NCBI RefSeq assembly: GCF_013087515.1
Contig: NZ_JABFCN010000023.1
Coordinates: 124,001 to 188,000, forward strand
DNA: 64,000 nucleotides
From: Rhizobium sophorae
Lineage (GTDB): Bacteria; Pseudomonadota; Alphaproteobacteria; Rhizobiales; Rhizobiaceae
Direction of reading: 5' to 3'
The notes under the pieces were generated by a model, which searched no databases, had not been told where the DNA came from, and worked only from the letters and a program-made list of their open reading frames with translations. A program made the position numbers and the translations under genes. Below, one piece after another: positions 35,159 through 44,146 of this stretch; the first letter of the stretch is position 1; every line of letters begins with the position of its first letter.

Positions 35159-36175
35159 ATGGAACAGACCGCCGAACCCGTACTCGACATCAGAGGATTG
35201 CGAACGATCTTCCGCATCCGCGGCGGCGAGATCACGGCGGTCAACGATATCGACCTGACCGTTGCCGCCGGCGAGACGCTCGCGCTCGTCGGCGAATCCG
35301 GCTCCGGCAAATCGGTCACCAGCCTGTCCGTTATGCGGCTGCTGACCCGCAACATCGGCGTGATCGCCGCAGGCAGCATCCGCCTTGCGACGGGGGACGG
35401 CGTGGTCCGCGATCTCGTCTCCCTCGATGAAGAGAGCATGCGCAGGATCAGGGGCGACGACATCGGCATGGTGTTCCAGGAGCCGATGTCGAGCCTCAAT
35501 CCCGTCTTCACCATCGGCGACCAGATCGCCGAGCCGATCCGCATCCATCGCGGTAGCGACCGCAAGGCGGCGATGAACGCAGCCGTCTCGCTGCTTGAAA
35601 GCGTCGGCATACCGGACGCTCGACGCCGCGCCGGCCAATATCCGCACGAACTGTCGGGCGGCATGCGCCAGCGCGCGACGATCGCCATGGCGCTCGCCTG
35701 CGATCCGGCGCTGCTGATCGCCGACGAGCCGACCACGGCGCTCGACGTGACGATCCAGGCGCAGATTCTCGACCTACTCCTCAAGCTGCAGCGCGATCGC
35801 GGCATGGCCATGCTCTTCGTCACCCACAATCTCGGCGTCGTCGCCGAAATCGCCCATCGCGTCGCGGTGATGTATGCCGGCCGGATCGTCGAAGAAGGGC
35901 CGGTCGGCGAGGTGTTTCGCAATCCGAAGCATCCCTACACGATGGGCCTTCTCGCCTCGATGCCGCGTCTTGGCGATGCGGCGCAGATGAAACAGGCGGG
36001 CGAAAAGCTCGCCGCCATTCCCGGCATGGTCCCGAGCCTGATGAACATGCCGATCGGCTGCGCCTTTTCCCCGCGCTGCAAATTCGCGATCGATGCCTGT
36101 CGCGCTGCCGTTCCCGCGCTCGAACAGGTCAATCCGCAGCACCGCAGCCGCTGCATCAGATGGCAGGAGATCTAG
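35159..36175 (+). CDS. ABC transporter ATP-binding protein (DppD/OppD type)
   Basis: This 338-residue ATPase has Walker A GESGSGKS, signature LSGGMRQR, Walker [13 protein letters not shown] and the C-terminal oligopeptide-transporter extension with cysteines ([14 protein letters not shown]), which in this family can hold an Fe-S cluster. The ATG at 35159 follows the DapA stop by eight bases. The stop codon abuts the start of the second ATPase gene. Confidence 0.91.
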   Translation: MEQTAEPVLDIRGLRTIFRIRGGEITAVNDIDLTVAAGETLALVGESGSGKSVTSLSVMRLLTRNIGVIAAGSIRLATGDGVVRDLVSLDEESMRRIRGDDIGMVFQEPMSSLNPVFTIGDQIAEPIRIHRGSDRKAAMNAAVSLLESVGIPDARRRAGQYPHELSGGMRQRATIAMALACDPALLIADEPTTALDVTIQAQILDLLLKLQRDRGMAMLFVTHNLGVVAEIAHRVAVMYAGRIVEEGPVGEVFRNPKHPYTMGLLASMPRLGDAAQMKQAGEKLAAIPGMVPSLMNMPIGCAFSPRCKFAIDACRAAVPALEQVNPQHRSRCIRWQEI

Positions 36176-37129
<954 letters not shown>

Positions 37130-37155
37130 TCCGTCATCCATCGGAGAAACAAGAG

Positions 37156-38091
37156 ATGAATGCGAAGACGCCGCGTCCCGCCATCAGCGGAAACTGGGCG
37201 AGCCTGCTTCTGCCGATCGCGGCCGATGACAGCATTGAATTCGACAAGCTCGGCGAAGAGATCGACATCCTCATCGATGCCGGCGTCGACGGTATCTATT
37301 CGAACGGCACTGCCGGCGAATTCCACAATCAGACGGAAGCGGAGTTCGACAGCATCCAGGCAATGCTGGCCGAGCGCTGCAAGGCATCTTCAACGCCATT
37401 CGTCATCGGCGCCTGCCAGCCCGACCCGCTGATCATGCTCAATCGCGTCCGCCGTGCGGCCGCGCTAGATCCGCGCGCCATTCAGGTCATATTGCCGGAC
37501 TGGTGGCCGCTCACCGATGCCGAAGCGGTCGACTTCCTGAAACGAACGGCCGAGGCTGCCGACAGAATTCCGCTCATCCTCTACAATCCGCCGCATGCAA
37601 AACGGGTGCTGGCGCCAAGGGAGCTCGGCATGGTCTGCGCGGCAGTGCCTGAGGTGATCGGCATCAAGCTCGCCGATGGCGACGCCTCCTGGTATGCCGA
37701 GGCACGCCGGCATCTGTCCGGGCTGTCACTCTTCGTCCCCGGCCATCATCTCGCAACCGGCACCAAGGAAGGTGTGGCAGCAGGCTCTTTTTCCAATGTC
37801 GCCTGCCTTAGTCCCCGCGGTGCTCAGGCCTGGACGGTCTCGATGCGCAACGATATCGACGCCGCACTCGATCTGGAACGACGCATCTGCACGTTTATGG
37901 ACGCGCATATCGTCCCGTTTCGCCAGGAATTTGGCTATTCGAATGCCGCTCTCGACAAACTTTTGAGTGCCATCGGCAATTGGGGACCCGTGGGCACCCG
38001 TTTGCGCTTTCCCTATCGGTCGATAGACATGGCGGAAGCGGTCAGGTTGCGACCCATCGCACGCTCCGAACTCCCCGATCTTTTCCCCTGA
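37156..38091 (+). CDS. DapA-family aldolase/lyase (second paralog)
   Basis: This 311-residue enzyme is also a DapA-type TIM barrel but clearly diverged from the paralog at 34233. Its active-site loop is SNGTAGEF, Tyr143 is in LILYNPP, and the Schiff-base Lys171 is in IGIKLADGD. GGAG lies nine bases before the ATG. As the last gene of the operon it probably acts on another step, or another stereoisomer, of the imported substrate. WPLTDAEAVDFLKR and the WGP stretch near the end may help define its subfamily; I cannot assign the reaction. Confidence 0.86.
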   Translation: MNAKTPRPAISGNWASLLLPIAADDSIEFDKLGEEIDILIDAGVDGIYSNGTAGEFHNQTEAEFDSIQAMLAERCKASSTPFVIGACQPDPLIMLNRVRRAAALDPRAIQVILPDWWPLTDAEAVDFLKRTAEAADRIPLILYNPPHAKRVLAPRELGMVCAAVPEVIGIKLADGDASWYAEARRHLSGLSLFVPGHHLATGTKEGVAAGSFSNVACLSPRGAQAWTVSMRNDIDAALDLERRICTFMDAHIVPFRQEFGYSNAALDKLLSAIGNWGPVGTRLRFPYRSIDMAEAVRLRPIARSELPDLFP

Positions 38092-38100
38092 ATTTGTTGA

Positions 38101-38168
38101 GAGCAATTTCGGAAAAACTGCGAAGCGGTGTTTCGTCCATCATCGCGTAAAACGAAAGGTTAGATCGC
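38101..38168. repeat. Rhizobial short interspersed repeat (degenerate copy)
   Basis: The stretch begins GAGCAATTTCGG and continues through GCGAAGCGG to CGCGTAAAACGAAAGG. It resembles the palindromic extragenic repeats scattered through Rhizobium genomes. Further fragments with GCTCTAA ends lie up to 38352. It follows the end of the DapA operon. Identified from memory of the pattern, not by a search. Confidence 0.5.
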
Positions 38169-38349
38169 CTGCGCCGGGCTTGGCACGAAATCAACGTCGT
38201 TTCTTGGCCAGATGCGAGTGTTATCCGGAGGTGGAAATCAAAATCGGTTAGAGCAGCGCGCATCCGATGCTGCCCCTTCCTGCTGTTAGAGCATGGCGCC
38301 GGAGGCACTATGCTCTAACTGTTTAATTCAGGCCTAAAATCATCCCGCT

Positions 38350-38775
38350 CTAATGTGCATGAGCGCCGCCCGGTCGGGACACTTTTTTCAACCCGGCTCC
38401 AGCTGCAGCGGTGTCCGCCAGGGACGCATCGCCGAGCGAGATGACGCCGGTAAGCCGTTTGTCACGATTGACGACGGGAAGGCGGCGGACCTGGACCTGC
38501 CCCATATTGCGGGTCACCTCGTCGACATCTTCGTCTTCGAAGCAATATTTGACATCGCGCGACATGACATCGCGCACCTTTGCATCGCCCCCGAGTCCGT
38601 CGGCAAGCCCGCGCACGACGAGATCGCGGTCTGTGATGGTTCCGACGAGCCGGTCGTTGTCGCCGACCGGCAGGAAGCCGATCTGCCTGTCGGCCATGCA
38701 TCTCGCGATCTCGGCTATCGTCTGATTAGGGTTAGCGATTTCTACATCGCGCGACATGATCTCTGACACTTTCAT
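38350..38775 (-). CDS. Twin CBS-domain protein
   Basis: This 141-residue protein consists almost entirely of two CBS motifs. The first is around residues 1-60 (MKVSEIMSRDVEIANPNQTI to VGTITDRDLVVRG); the second is around 68-125 (KVRDVMSRDVKYCFEDEDVD to LTGVISLGDASL). Stand-alone CBS pairs bind adenine nucleotides and regulate partner proteins. GGAGGAAAGACC precedes the ATG. The C-terminus is short and His-rich (GGAHAH). No partner is apparent in the neighbourhood. Confidence 0.9.
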   Translation of the reverse strand: MKVSEIMSRDVEIANPNQTIAEIARCMADRQIGFLPVGDNDRLVGTITDRDLVVRGLADGLGGDAKVRDVMSRDVKYCFEDEDVDEVTRNMGQVQVRRLPVVNRDKRLTGVISLGDASLADTAAAGAGLKKVSRPGGAHAH

Positions 38776-39112
38776 GGTCTTTCCTCCTGCCTTTTGCGGT
38801 TAGTGGACGTCGAATGTTCCGGTGAGAGTCGTTTCAGACACGATGTGGTTGCGGCTCCTGCTGCGCACCCGGCAGACGATCTCTCAGCGTATGAAGAACC
38901 GCGCCGAGCACATGCCAGACGAGCTGCCAATGAGGCCCCTGCTCGGCGATCAGATCGTCGTACCGCATATTTGCGGTTTGCAGCGTTTATCGAAGACGGC
39001 GACACCCCAAGCGCTCATGGCTGCCACCCCCCATGATGATGGTTCGAATCTATCAAACCAGTCAGGGAGACGAAAGTTCCGGAAGCCATCGATAAATGCT
39101 CCGGCCGCATCG
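38776..39112. other. Intergenic region with no recognised gene
   Basis: Short open frames exist on both strands (for example 38822-39250 plus and 38772-39005 minus), but none has a recognisable domain, clear ribosome site or protein-like composition. The sequence adjoins a decayed permease gene and may itself be decayed. Confidence 0.45.
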
Positions 39113-40158
39113 TCAGGAATCCGACGTGCCCTCCTCCTCCACGAATATCCCCCAAGCGGCGATGAAGAGAGCGGCTATCAGCGGCCCGATCACGAAACCA
39201 TTGATGCCTATAGAGAAATGCCGCCAATGGTGGAAATGAGGACAACATAGTCGGGAAGCTTGGTCTTCCTGCCGACCAGGGACGGCCGCAGAAGATTATC
39301 GACAAGACCGATGACGAGGGCGCCTACCGCAACCAGTACAATTGCCTTCACCCAAAAGCCGGCCAGAGCCAGCTAAATGGCCGTGGGGACCCAGATCAAT
39401 GCGGCGCCAACCGCAGGCAGCAGCGACAGGAAACTCATCAGCACGCCCCACAGAAGGGCTGGCTCGACGCCGAGGGCCAAGGCGATCCCGCCGATCGAAC
39501 CCTGGATGATGGCGATGATAATATTGCCTCGCACGGTCGCGTGAACGACCGAAGTGAATTTGGAGGTGAAGCGAAGTGTATGGGCATCGCTGAGAGGCAG
39601 CGCTCTTCTGATGGCGCGGGCAAGGGCGCGCCCATCCCGGAACATGAAGAACAGGAGATAGAGCATCACGCCGAAGGTGACGAAGAACCGCAGGGTGTTC
39701 TGACCGAGGCTCAGGGCGCGTCCGGCAAAAAAACCGCTGCCCTGCATCAATGCCGAGGAAACGCGGTCTTGAAACGTATCGACGCCGTTCAGCTCGATGC
39801 TCCGGAGCCAGTCGCGAAGGAACAAGGGCAATGCTTCCTGCAGGTTATGTATAAAGCTCCGGACGTCGATCTCGCCAGTGTCCATACGTTGGTAGAGATG
39901 GTTGCCCTGCTGGACGAGTGAACTGAGGACGATCAGCCCGGGAATGATAACGACGCAGAGACAGATTAACACAGTCAGCGCTGCAGCAAGGTTTCCCCGC
40001 CCACCCAGCCGAGCCTCGATACGGGCGTGAAGCGGGAAGAAGATGATAGCGAGGACGACTGCCCAGAATATCGCCGAATAGAACGGTAGCACGACGGCGA
40101 CGAACGCAATGGTCACGAGGACCAGAAGCACATAGAAACTGACACGCTGAAGGAGCAT
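39113..40158 (-). pseudogene. AI-2E family transporter, disrupted
   Basis: The first 261 codons (40158 to 39376) encode a clear AI-2E/PerM family membrane protein, with LGGRGNLAAALTVLICLCVV, FMFRDGRALARAIRRALPLS and VGAALIWVPTAI. A TAG at 39373-39375 then interrupts the frame. Past it the same frame reads on as family sequence (LVDNLLRPSLVGRKTKLPDYV, LISTIGGIS) to another stop near 39210. There the homology (GINGFVIGPLIAALFIAAWG) shifts frame and ends at 39113. One nonsense change and one frameshift, both in the conserved C-terminal half, make a functional product unlikely unless they are sequencing errors. Family length is usually about 350 residues, which the reconstructed gene matches. Confidence 0.85.
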
Positions 40159-40300
40159 TCGTTCTTTCCGCTTCGAGACCGCGATGATCGTAGCACAGAT
40201 AAGGCGACAACGCTGGGCCTCCCTTCCATCCTACTCTAACGGCTCATTGCCGTAGGCGCCGTCCCGCAACCGGCCGGAACTTCTTCTTCCGACTTTAGTT

Positions 40301-41284
40301 ATGCGGTTCATGTTAGTGAAGCCACTCCAGCCGACGCTCGGAACAACAATTCACGTTGAAGATCAGGATGTTCACATCCTCGACGGTGGCAACTCACATG
40401 GCATTCCAGTCGTCCTCCTGCATGGCTGCGGCAGCCTTGCGCAGGAAATTTTGCTTCCCTTCGACAACAGCGATTTCCGGATCATTGCACCCGACCGGCC
40501 TGGCTATGGACTGAGCACGCCGCTTGCACCGGCTGAGCGTGGACCTGAGGGACAGTCCTTCTGGCTTGAACGCCTTCTCGCGTCTCTTGACCTGCCGGAG
40601 GTGAGGATCGTGGCGCACTCGATCGGCAGCGCAGCGGCATTACACCTTGCTGCAAGAAGACCAGACCTCGTCAGCGGACTTTTTCTCATTTCCCCATGTT
40701 GCGCGCCTGTGCCATCGAAGCCATTGATTGTGCTTAGATCGGCGGTCGCTCCGGTGGTCGGGCCGTTGATCCGCCAGCACGTCATCGGCCGGTGGCCAGC
40801 ATTCTTTCTTGATCGAGGTCTGAGGTCGTCCTCTTTTCCAAATCCCCTGCCTTCTCATCTCTCGGGCCTGCCGGCCTCACACGTGGTCAATCCCATTACC
40901 ATACGCACGATGGCCGACGAGTTGCGCGCCTTCAACCGAGACATGGAGCGCCTTCCAGATCTGCGTGGCGATCTTCCTCTGCACGTTCTCTTCGGGATGG
41001 CGGATCGCGTGATTTCACCGAACTGGCATATTGATTGGCTTTGCAGGAAGCATCCGGGGCCGATCGTCAGATTGCTGGAAGGTGTCGGGCATTTGCCCCA
41101 TCATGTGGTTCCTGGCGTTGCGCGAGAGATGCTTTGTGATCTTGTGGAGGCATTCAAAAGAAACGGAACTGCCGCGTGTGAAGAGCATCGGCTCGCAGGC
41201 GGTTGCGGAGAGAGTACATGCCGATCTTCAGAGGAGACGAATGCCCGGCCCTTTAACTCGAAGCGCCGCGGTATTCCAGAGTAA
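40301..41284 (+). CDS. Alpha/beta hydrolase
   Basis: This 327-residue alpha/beta-hydrolase fold protein has the oxyanion region VVLLHGCGS (about residues 37-45) and DRPGYGLS. The nucleophile elbow is VAHSIGSA (Ser near 107), with an acid candidate Asp in LFGMADRVISP and the His in GVGHLPHHV. About 40 C-terminal residues beyond the His are polar and likely disordered. No good ribosome site is visible before the ATG at 40301, and the second ATG (40310) is equally possible. Substrate unknown. Confidence 0.82.
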   Translation: MRFMLVKPLQPTLGTTIHVEDQDVHILDGGNSHGIPVVLLHGCGSLAQEILLPFDNSDFRIIAPDRPGYGLSTPLAPAERGPEGQSFWLERLLASLDLPEVRIVAHSIGSAAALHLAARRPDLVSGLFLISPCCAPVPSKPLIVLRSAVAPVVGPLIRQHVIGRWPAFFLDRGLRSSSFPNPLPSHLSGLPASHVVNPITIRTMADELRAFNRDMERLPDLRGDLPLHVLFGMADRVISPNWHIDWLCRKHPGPIVRLLEGVGHLPHHVVPGVAREMLCDLVEAFKRNGTAACEEHRLAGGCGESTCRSSEETNARPFNSKRRGIPE

Positions 41285-41420
41285 CGATGCGGCAATATCA
41301 GACACAGGAGGCCCGTGACCCGATCTCCGCCTTTAGGGAGGAGATGATTTTTCTGTTGTGGCAAATGAAAAATCTGATTTACTGACGCTTCGCTGCTTGG
41401 CTTTAAGGGGGATATTGCCG

Positions 41421-42095
41421 ATGCCGTGGACTCGCAGAAATATTGTGCTTGGTGGGTTGGCGTTGCTTGGTGCGGGCGCGATCCGGAAACCGGCATTCGC
41501 CGCCGCGTCTTCCTATTTCGATGGCACCGCTGTCGACAATGGAGTGACGTTCCGAAGAACCAACTTCGCCAAGATCGACAGGAAGTGGCACCGCCAAGTC
41601 GTCAAATATTTCAGCAGCGAGCCGATCGGCACCGTCGTCGTCGATACGAGGCACCATTTTCTCTACGTGATCATGGAGAACAAGACGGCCATCCGCTACG
41701 GCGTCGGCGTCGGCCGCGAGGGCTTCAAATGGTTTGGCCGCGCCACGATCGACGCCAAATCGCTTTGGCCGCGCTGGACACCGCCGCCGGAGATGCGCAA
41801 GCGCCATCCCGAACTGCCCGAATTCGTGGCAGGAGGCTCGCCGAAGAACCCACTCGGCCCCCGCGCCATGTATCTGCATCGCGACGCCGTCGACACGGGC
41901 TATCGCTTCCACGGCACGTTGGAGCCGTGGAGCATCGGCAAGGATGCCTCCAGCGGCTGTATCCGCATGTTCAACGAAGACGCCATCGATCTTTACCAGC
42001 GTTGCCCGATCGGGACGGCTGTGCAGGTTTTGCCGCATATTGCCGACCAGGCTGAAAGCGCCACTCAGGTCAGCCAAACAACCCCGGTCGAATAA
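41421..42095 (+). CDS. L,D-transpeptidase (YkuD domain)
   Basis: This 224-residue protein has a signal with twin arginine (WTRRNIVLGGLALLGAGA), and a YkuD catalytic domain with YRFHGT (His164) and SGCIRM (Cys180). These enzymes make 3-3 crosslinks in peptidoglycan or attach lipoproteins to it; many rhizobia have numerous paralogs. AGGGGG lies upstream of the ATG at 41421; a GTG at 41358 is less convincing. It precedes an OmpA-like lipoprotein by 13 bases, so both likely serve the cell envelope together. Confidence 0.9.
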   Translation: MPWTRRNIVLGGLALLGAGAIRKPAFAAASSYFDGTAVDNGVTFRRTNFAKIDRKWHRQVVKYFSSEPIGTVVVDTRHHFLYVIMENKTAIRYGVGVGREGFKWFGRATIDAKSLWPRWTPPPEMRKRHPELPEFVAGGSPKNPLGPRAMYLHRDAVDTGYRFHGTLEPWSIGKDASSGCIRMFNEDAIDLYQRCPIGTAVQVLPHIADQAESATQVSQTTPVE

Positions 42096-42108
42096 GGAAT
42101 ATTCCCCG

Positions 42109-42645
42109 ATGTCTGCTACAACAGGATACGCGAGGCGCCTTCTCGCCGCGGCCATGCTCTTGGCGCTCGCCGCCTGCTCCACCACTGAGATCGCCTCTTT
42201 GGAAGAACCTGCGGCTGCGCCGATGACCGGGCAAACCAACGATCCCGCCCCCGGTTTCGAGAATGTAGGGGCCGGCAGTGAAGAGGATTTCATCCTCAAT
42301 GTCGGCCGACGGATTTACTTCAAGCAAGACTCTGCCGCGCTCGATTCTGTCGCCATGGCGACCTTGGATAACCAGGCCATCTGGCTGAACAAGAACCCGA
42401 CTTGGCTGCTCAAGCTGCAGGGATTTGCCGACGATTCCGGTTCCGCATCCCAAATGGAGGCCTTGTCGCAGAAGCGCGCCGATGCGGCGATGGCTTATCT
42501 TGCCTCCAAAGGCGTGGATGCCAGGCGCATGTGGGCAAAGGGTTACGGGAATGAACGCGAAGTCCGCGACTGCACGGAGCGCTCCTGCAAAGTGCAGAAC
42601 CGGCGCGTCGTCTCCAATCTCCGCAAGCAGCCCGACGCCGTCTGA
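42109..42645 (+). CDS. OmpA-family lipoprotein
   Basis: This 178-residue protein has a lipoprotein signal (LLAAAMLLALAAC, modified Cys near residue 22) and a C-terminal OmpA/Pal peptidoglycan-binding domain. Key stretches are GRRIYFKQDSAALD, KLQGFADDSGSASQMEALS and RADAAMAYLASKGV, ending CKVQNRRVV. The domain binds meso-diaminopimelate in peptidoglycan. It follows the L,D-transpeptidase and probably works in the same envelope layer. It is shorter than OmpA and comparable to Pal. Confidence 0.88.
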   Translation: MSATTGYARRLLAAAMLLALAACSTTEIASLEEPAAAPMTGQTNDPAPGFENVGAGSEEDFILNVGRRIYFKQDSAALDSVAMATLDNQAIWLNKNPTWLLKLQGFADDSGSASQMEALSQKRADAAMAYLASKGVDARRMWAKGYGNEREVRDCTERSCKVQNRRVVSNLRKQPDAV

Positions 42646-42766
42646 TCTCTTCGCGAATGCCCTCCGTGCAAAAGGGGATGAAGCCACGTAATTTGCGGCA
42701 AGACGACGTCGCGTAGGAGCATTTGCGGGGAATGCGGCGAAGCCGGTATGGTGGTCCGCCGGACAA

Positions 42767-42790
42767 AGGGCCGGCCACCAAGCCGGCCCT
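42767..42790. terminator. Hairpin between convergent genes, likely bidirectional terminator
   Basis: Perfect 9-bp arms AGGGCCGGC and GCCGGCCCT flank a six-base loop. It sits between the OmpA-like gene and the convergent small gene after hsp20. There is no long T-tract, so termination efficiency is uncertain. Confidence 0.5.
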
Positions 42791-42807
42791 CCTGCATCCA
42801 ACTCAAT

Positions 42808-42948
42808 TCAGGATCGCGCTACCGGAGCCGCGGCTCCGGAGCGGAGCTTGTCAAGAAGCTTCGAGAGCACACGCTTTCCCGCATCCTTTGCGTTTGCCCC
42901 ACGGCGTTTCCTGATTTCGACGGTAAACGGCTTTTTCCGGGACTTCAT
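42808..42948 (-). CDS. Small basic protein downstream of hsp20
   Basis: A 46-residue frame starts at an ATG with AAGGAG about ten bases upstream, 13 bases after the hsp20 stop. The product is strongly basic (MKSRKKPFTVEIRKRRG start, RVLSKLLDKLRSG) and ends in GAAAPVARS. A longer open frame begins at 43017 inside hsp20 and lacks this ribosome site. I do not recognise a family. Basic composition would suit nucleic-acid or ribosome contact, but that is a guess. Confidence 0.6.
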   Translation of the reverse strand: MKSRKKPFTVEIRKRRGANAKDAGKRVLSKLLDKLRSGAAAPVARS

Positions 42949-42961
42949 CGAGAAGCGCTCC

Positions 42962-43432
42962 TTAAGCCACCTGGCGCTCGGCTTCGATCTGAAGGGGCGC
43001 TTGCTGAAAGGAGCCATCTCCGATGGCGATTTTGCGCGGCTTCATGGCTTCCGGCACCTCACGCTTCAGCGCGATGGCGAGAATACCGTTCGTCAAGGAC
43101 GCGTTCTCAACCCTGACGTGGTCCGCGAGTTCGAAGCGACGTTCAAATGCGCGTCCGGCAATGCCGCGATGCAGATATTCGCCATCCTTCCCTTCGGTCC
43201 TCTGGCCTTTCACCACGAGCACGTTCCGCTCCTGGGTGATATCAAGGTCGGCCTCGGCGAAACCGGCGACTGCCATCTGGATGCGGTAGTCGTCTTCGCT
43301 CGTCTTGACGATGTCATAGGGTGGCCACGTCTCGATCGCCTGCAGCCGCTGCGCATTGTTCAGGAGATTGAAGACGCGGTCGAAGCCGATGCTGGACCGA
43401 TAAAGGGGTGCGAAGTCAAGTTCGTTTCTCAT
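42962..43432 (-). CDS. Small heat-shock protein, Hsp20 family
   Basis: This 156-residue alpha-crystallin-type chaperone resembles the IbpA-like rhizobial Hsp20s. The N-terminus is MRNELDFAPLYRSSIGFDRV, the crystallin domain spans about 35-125 (YDIVKTSEDDYRIQMAVAGF, then LVVKGQRTE and GIAGRAFERRFELADHVRV), and the end is IEAERQVA. Two ATGs compete; 43432 has GGAGG at eight bases while 43438 has it at two, so 43432 is chosen. The 5' leader forms a ROSE-type RNA thermometer. It keeps unfolded proteins soluble during heat stress. Confidence 0.93.
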   Translation of the reverse strand: MRNELDFAPLYRSSIGFDRVFNLLNNAQRLQAIETWPPYDIVKTSEDDYRIQMAVAGFAEADLDITQERNVLVVKGQRTEGKDGEYLHRGIAGRAFERRFELADHVRVENASLTNGILAIALKREVPEAMKPRKIAIGDGSFQQAPLQIEAERQVA

Positions 43433-43434
43433 AG

Positions 43435-43555
43435 CCATATCCTCCGTAAAGCAACATGGAATGGAGACGCGTCGAAAGCCGCGTCCCCGGTCTGGTCGAC
43501 CCGCCTTTGCGCTGCCGACGAAAATGATCTGGTTTCGAGCGTTTTTCGATTCAAG
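43435..43555 (-). promoter_or_regulatory. ROSE-type RNA thermometer and promoter of hsp20
   Basis: The leader ends in a hairpin (43435-43459) in which CCATGTTGCTT pairs with GGAGGATATGG. The TTGCT opposite the Shine-Dalgarno AGGA is the conserved UYGCU anti-SD motif of ROSE elements. At low temperature the ribosome site is masked; heating melts the helix. A CTTGAA at 43550-43555 (minus strand) may be the promoter -35. Recognition is by the hairpin and its location; upstream stems were not folded. Confidence 0.75.
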
Positions 43556-43686
43556 AGGACGTCTAAAAAATTTTTTGTCGACGCTTCAGGCAGACCGCAT
43601 GCCTCTTGAACGCTGTTTTCCTTCACCTAAATCGGGTGGTGCCTGGAGATGTTCTTCGCTTGTGTGGAAATTTTTGGGAGAAGTTC

Positions 43687-44037
43687 ATGACCGGCAAAAG
43701 CATCAGCACGACCACTCCGGATGGCGTCATCGAGGCGATCTCCGCCTCGCACATCCTTCATCCCCATCTCCATTTCACCTCTCTGAACGAAGTTCTCGCC
43801 GCCGACATCTCTGCGCAGGAGAAGAGAGCGATCCTGGCGTCATGGGCTTCGGATCTCTATGCGGTAGAGTCTGTTCCGGAACTGCGGCAGCCGCCTGGCG
43901 TACCATCCCCGGTGCATTATGCCGACATCCTCGCCGCGCTCAAAGCCCTTGATGGCGGAGGTGGTATGGCAGGTCCTGTCGGAAAAGGGCTCCGACGCTC
44001 TTGTCCTTGGATGACGAGCCATATCCGAGCTCGTTGA
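43687..44037 (+). CDS. Hypothetical protein, divergent from hsp20
   Basis: This 116-residue protein is unrecognised. The ATG at 43687 has GGGAGAAG upstream. The middle is well formed (SHILHPHLHFTSLNEVLAAD, ISAQEKRAILASWASDLYAV) and has helical character, with a run GGGGMAG near the end. A CTTGAA at 43605-43610 followed by CACCTAAAT could be a heat-shock-type promoter facing this gene, so it may be stress-induced with hsp20. No function is proposed. Confidence 0.65.
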   Translation: MTGKSISTTTPDGVIEAISASHILHPHLHFTSLNEVLAADISAQEKRAILASWASDLYAVESVPELRQPPGVPSPVHYADILAALKALDGGGGMAGPVGKGLRRSCPWMTSHIRAR

Positions 44038-44146
44038 ACTCTGGTGGAGCGATAGTCGCGCTCCTGTCGACTTATCGAGCGCGCCCCTTGGCGATCGAAT
44101 GCGACCGCGACGCGACATGGCGGCGTATCCGGTGTGCGACTACGGC

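Noticed and set aside
38772..39250. Several short frames on both strands near the CBS gene
   Set aside because: No domain or ribosome site; the right part overlaps the decayed AI-2E gene.
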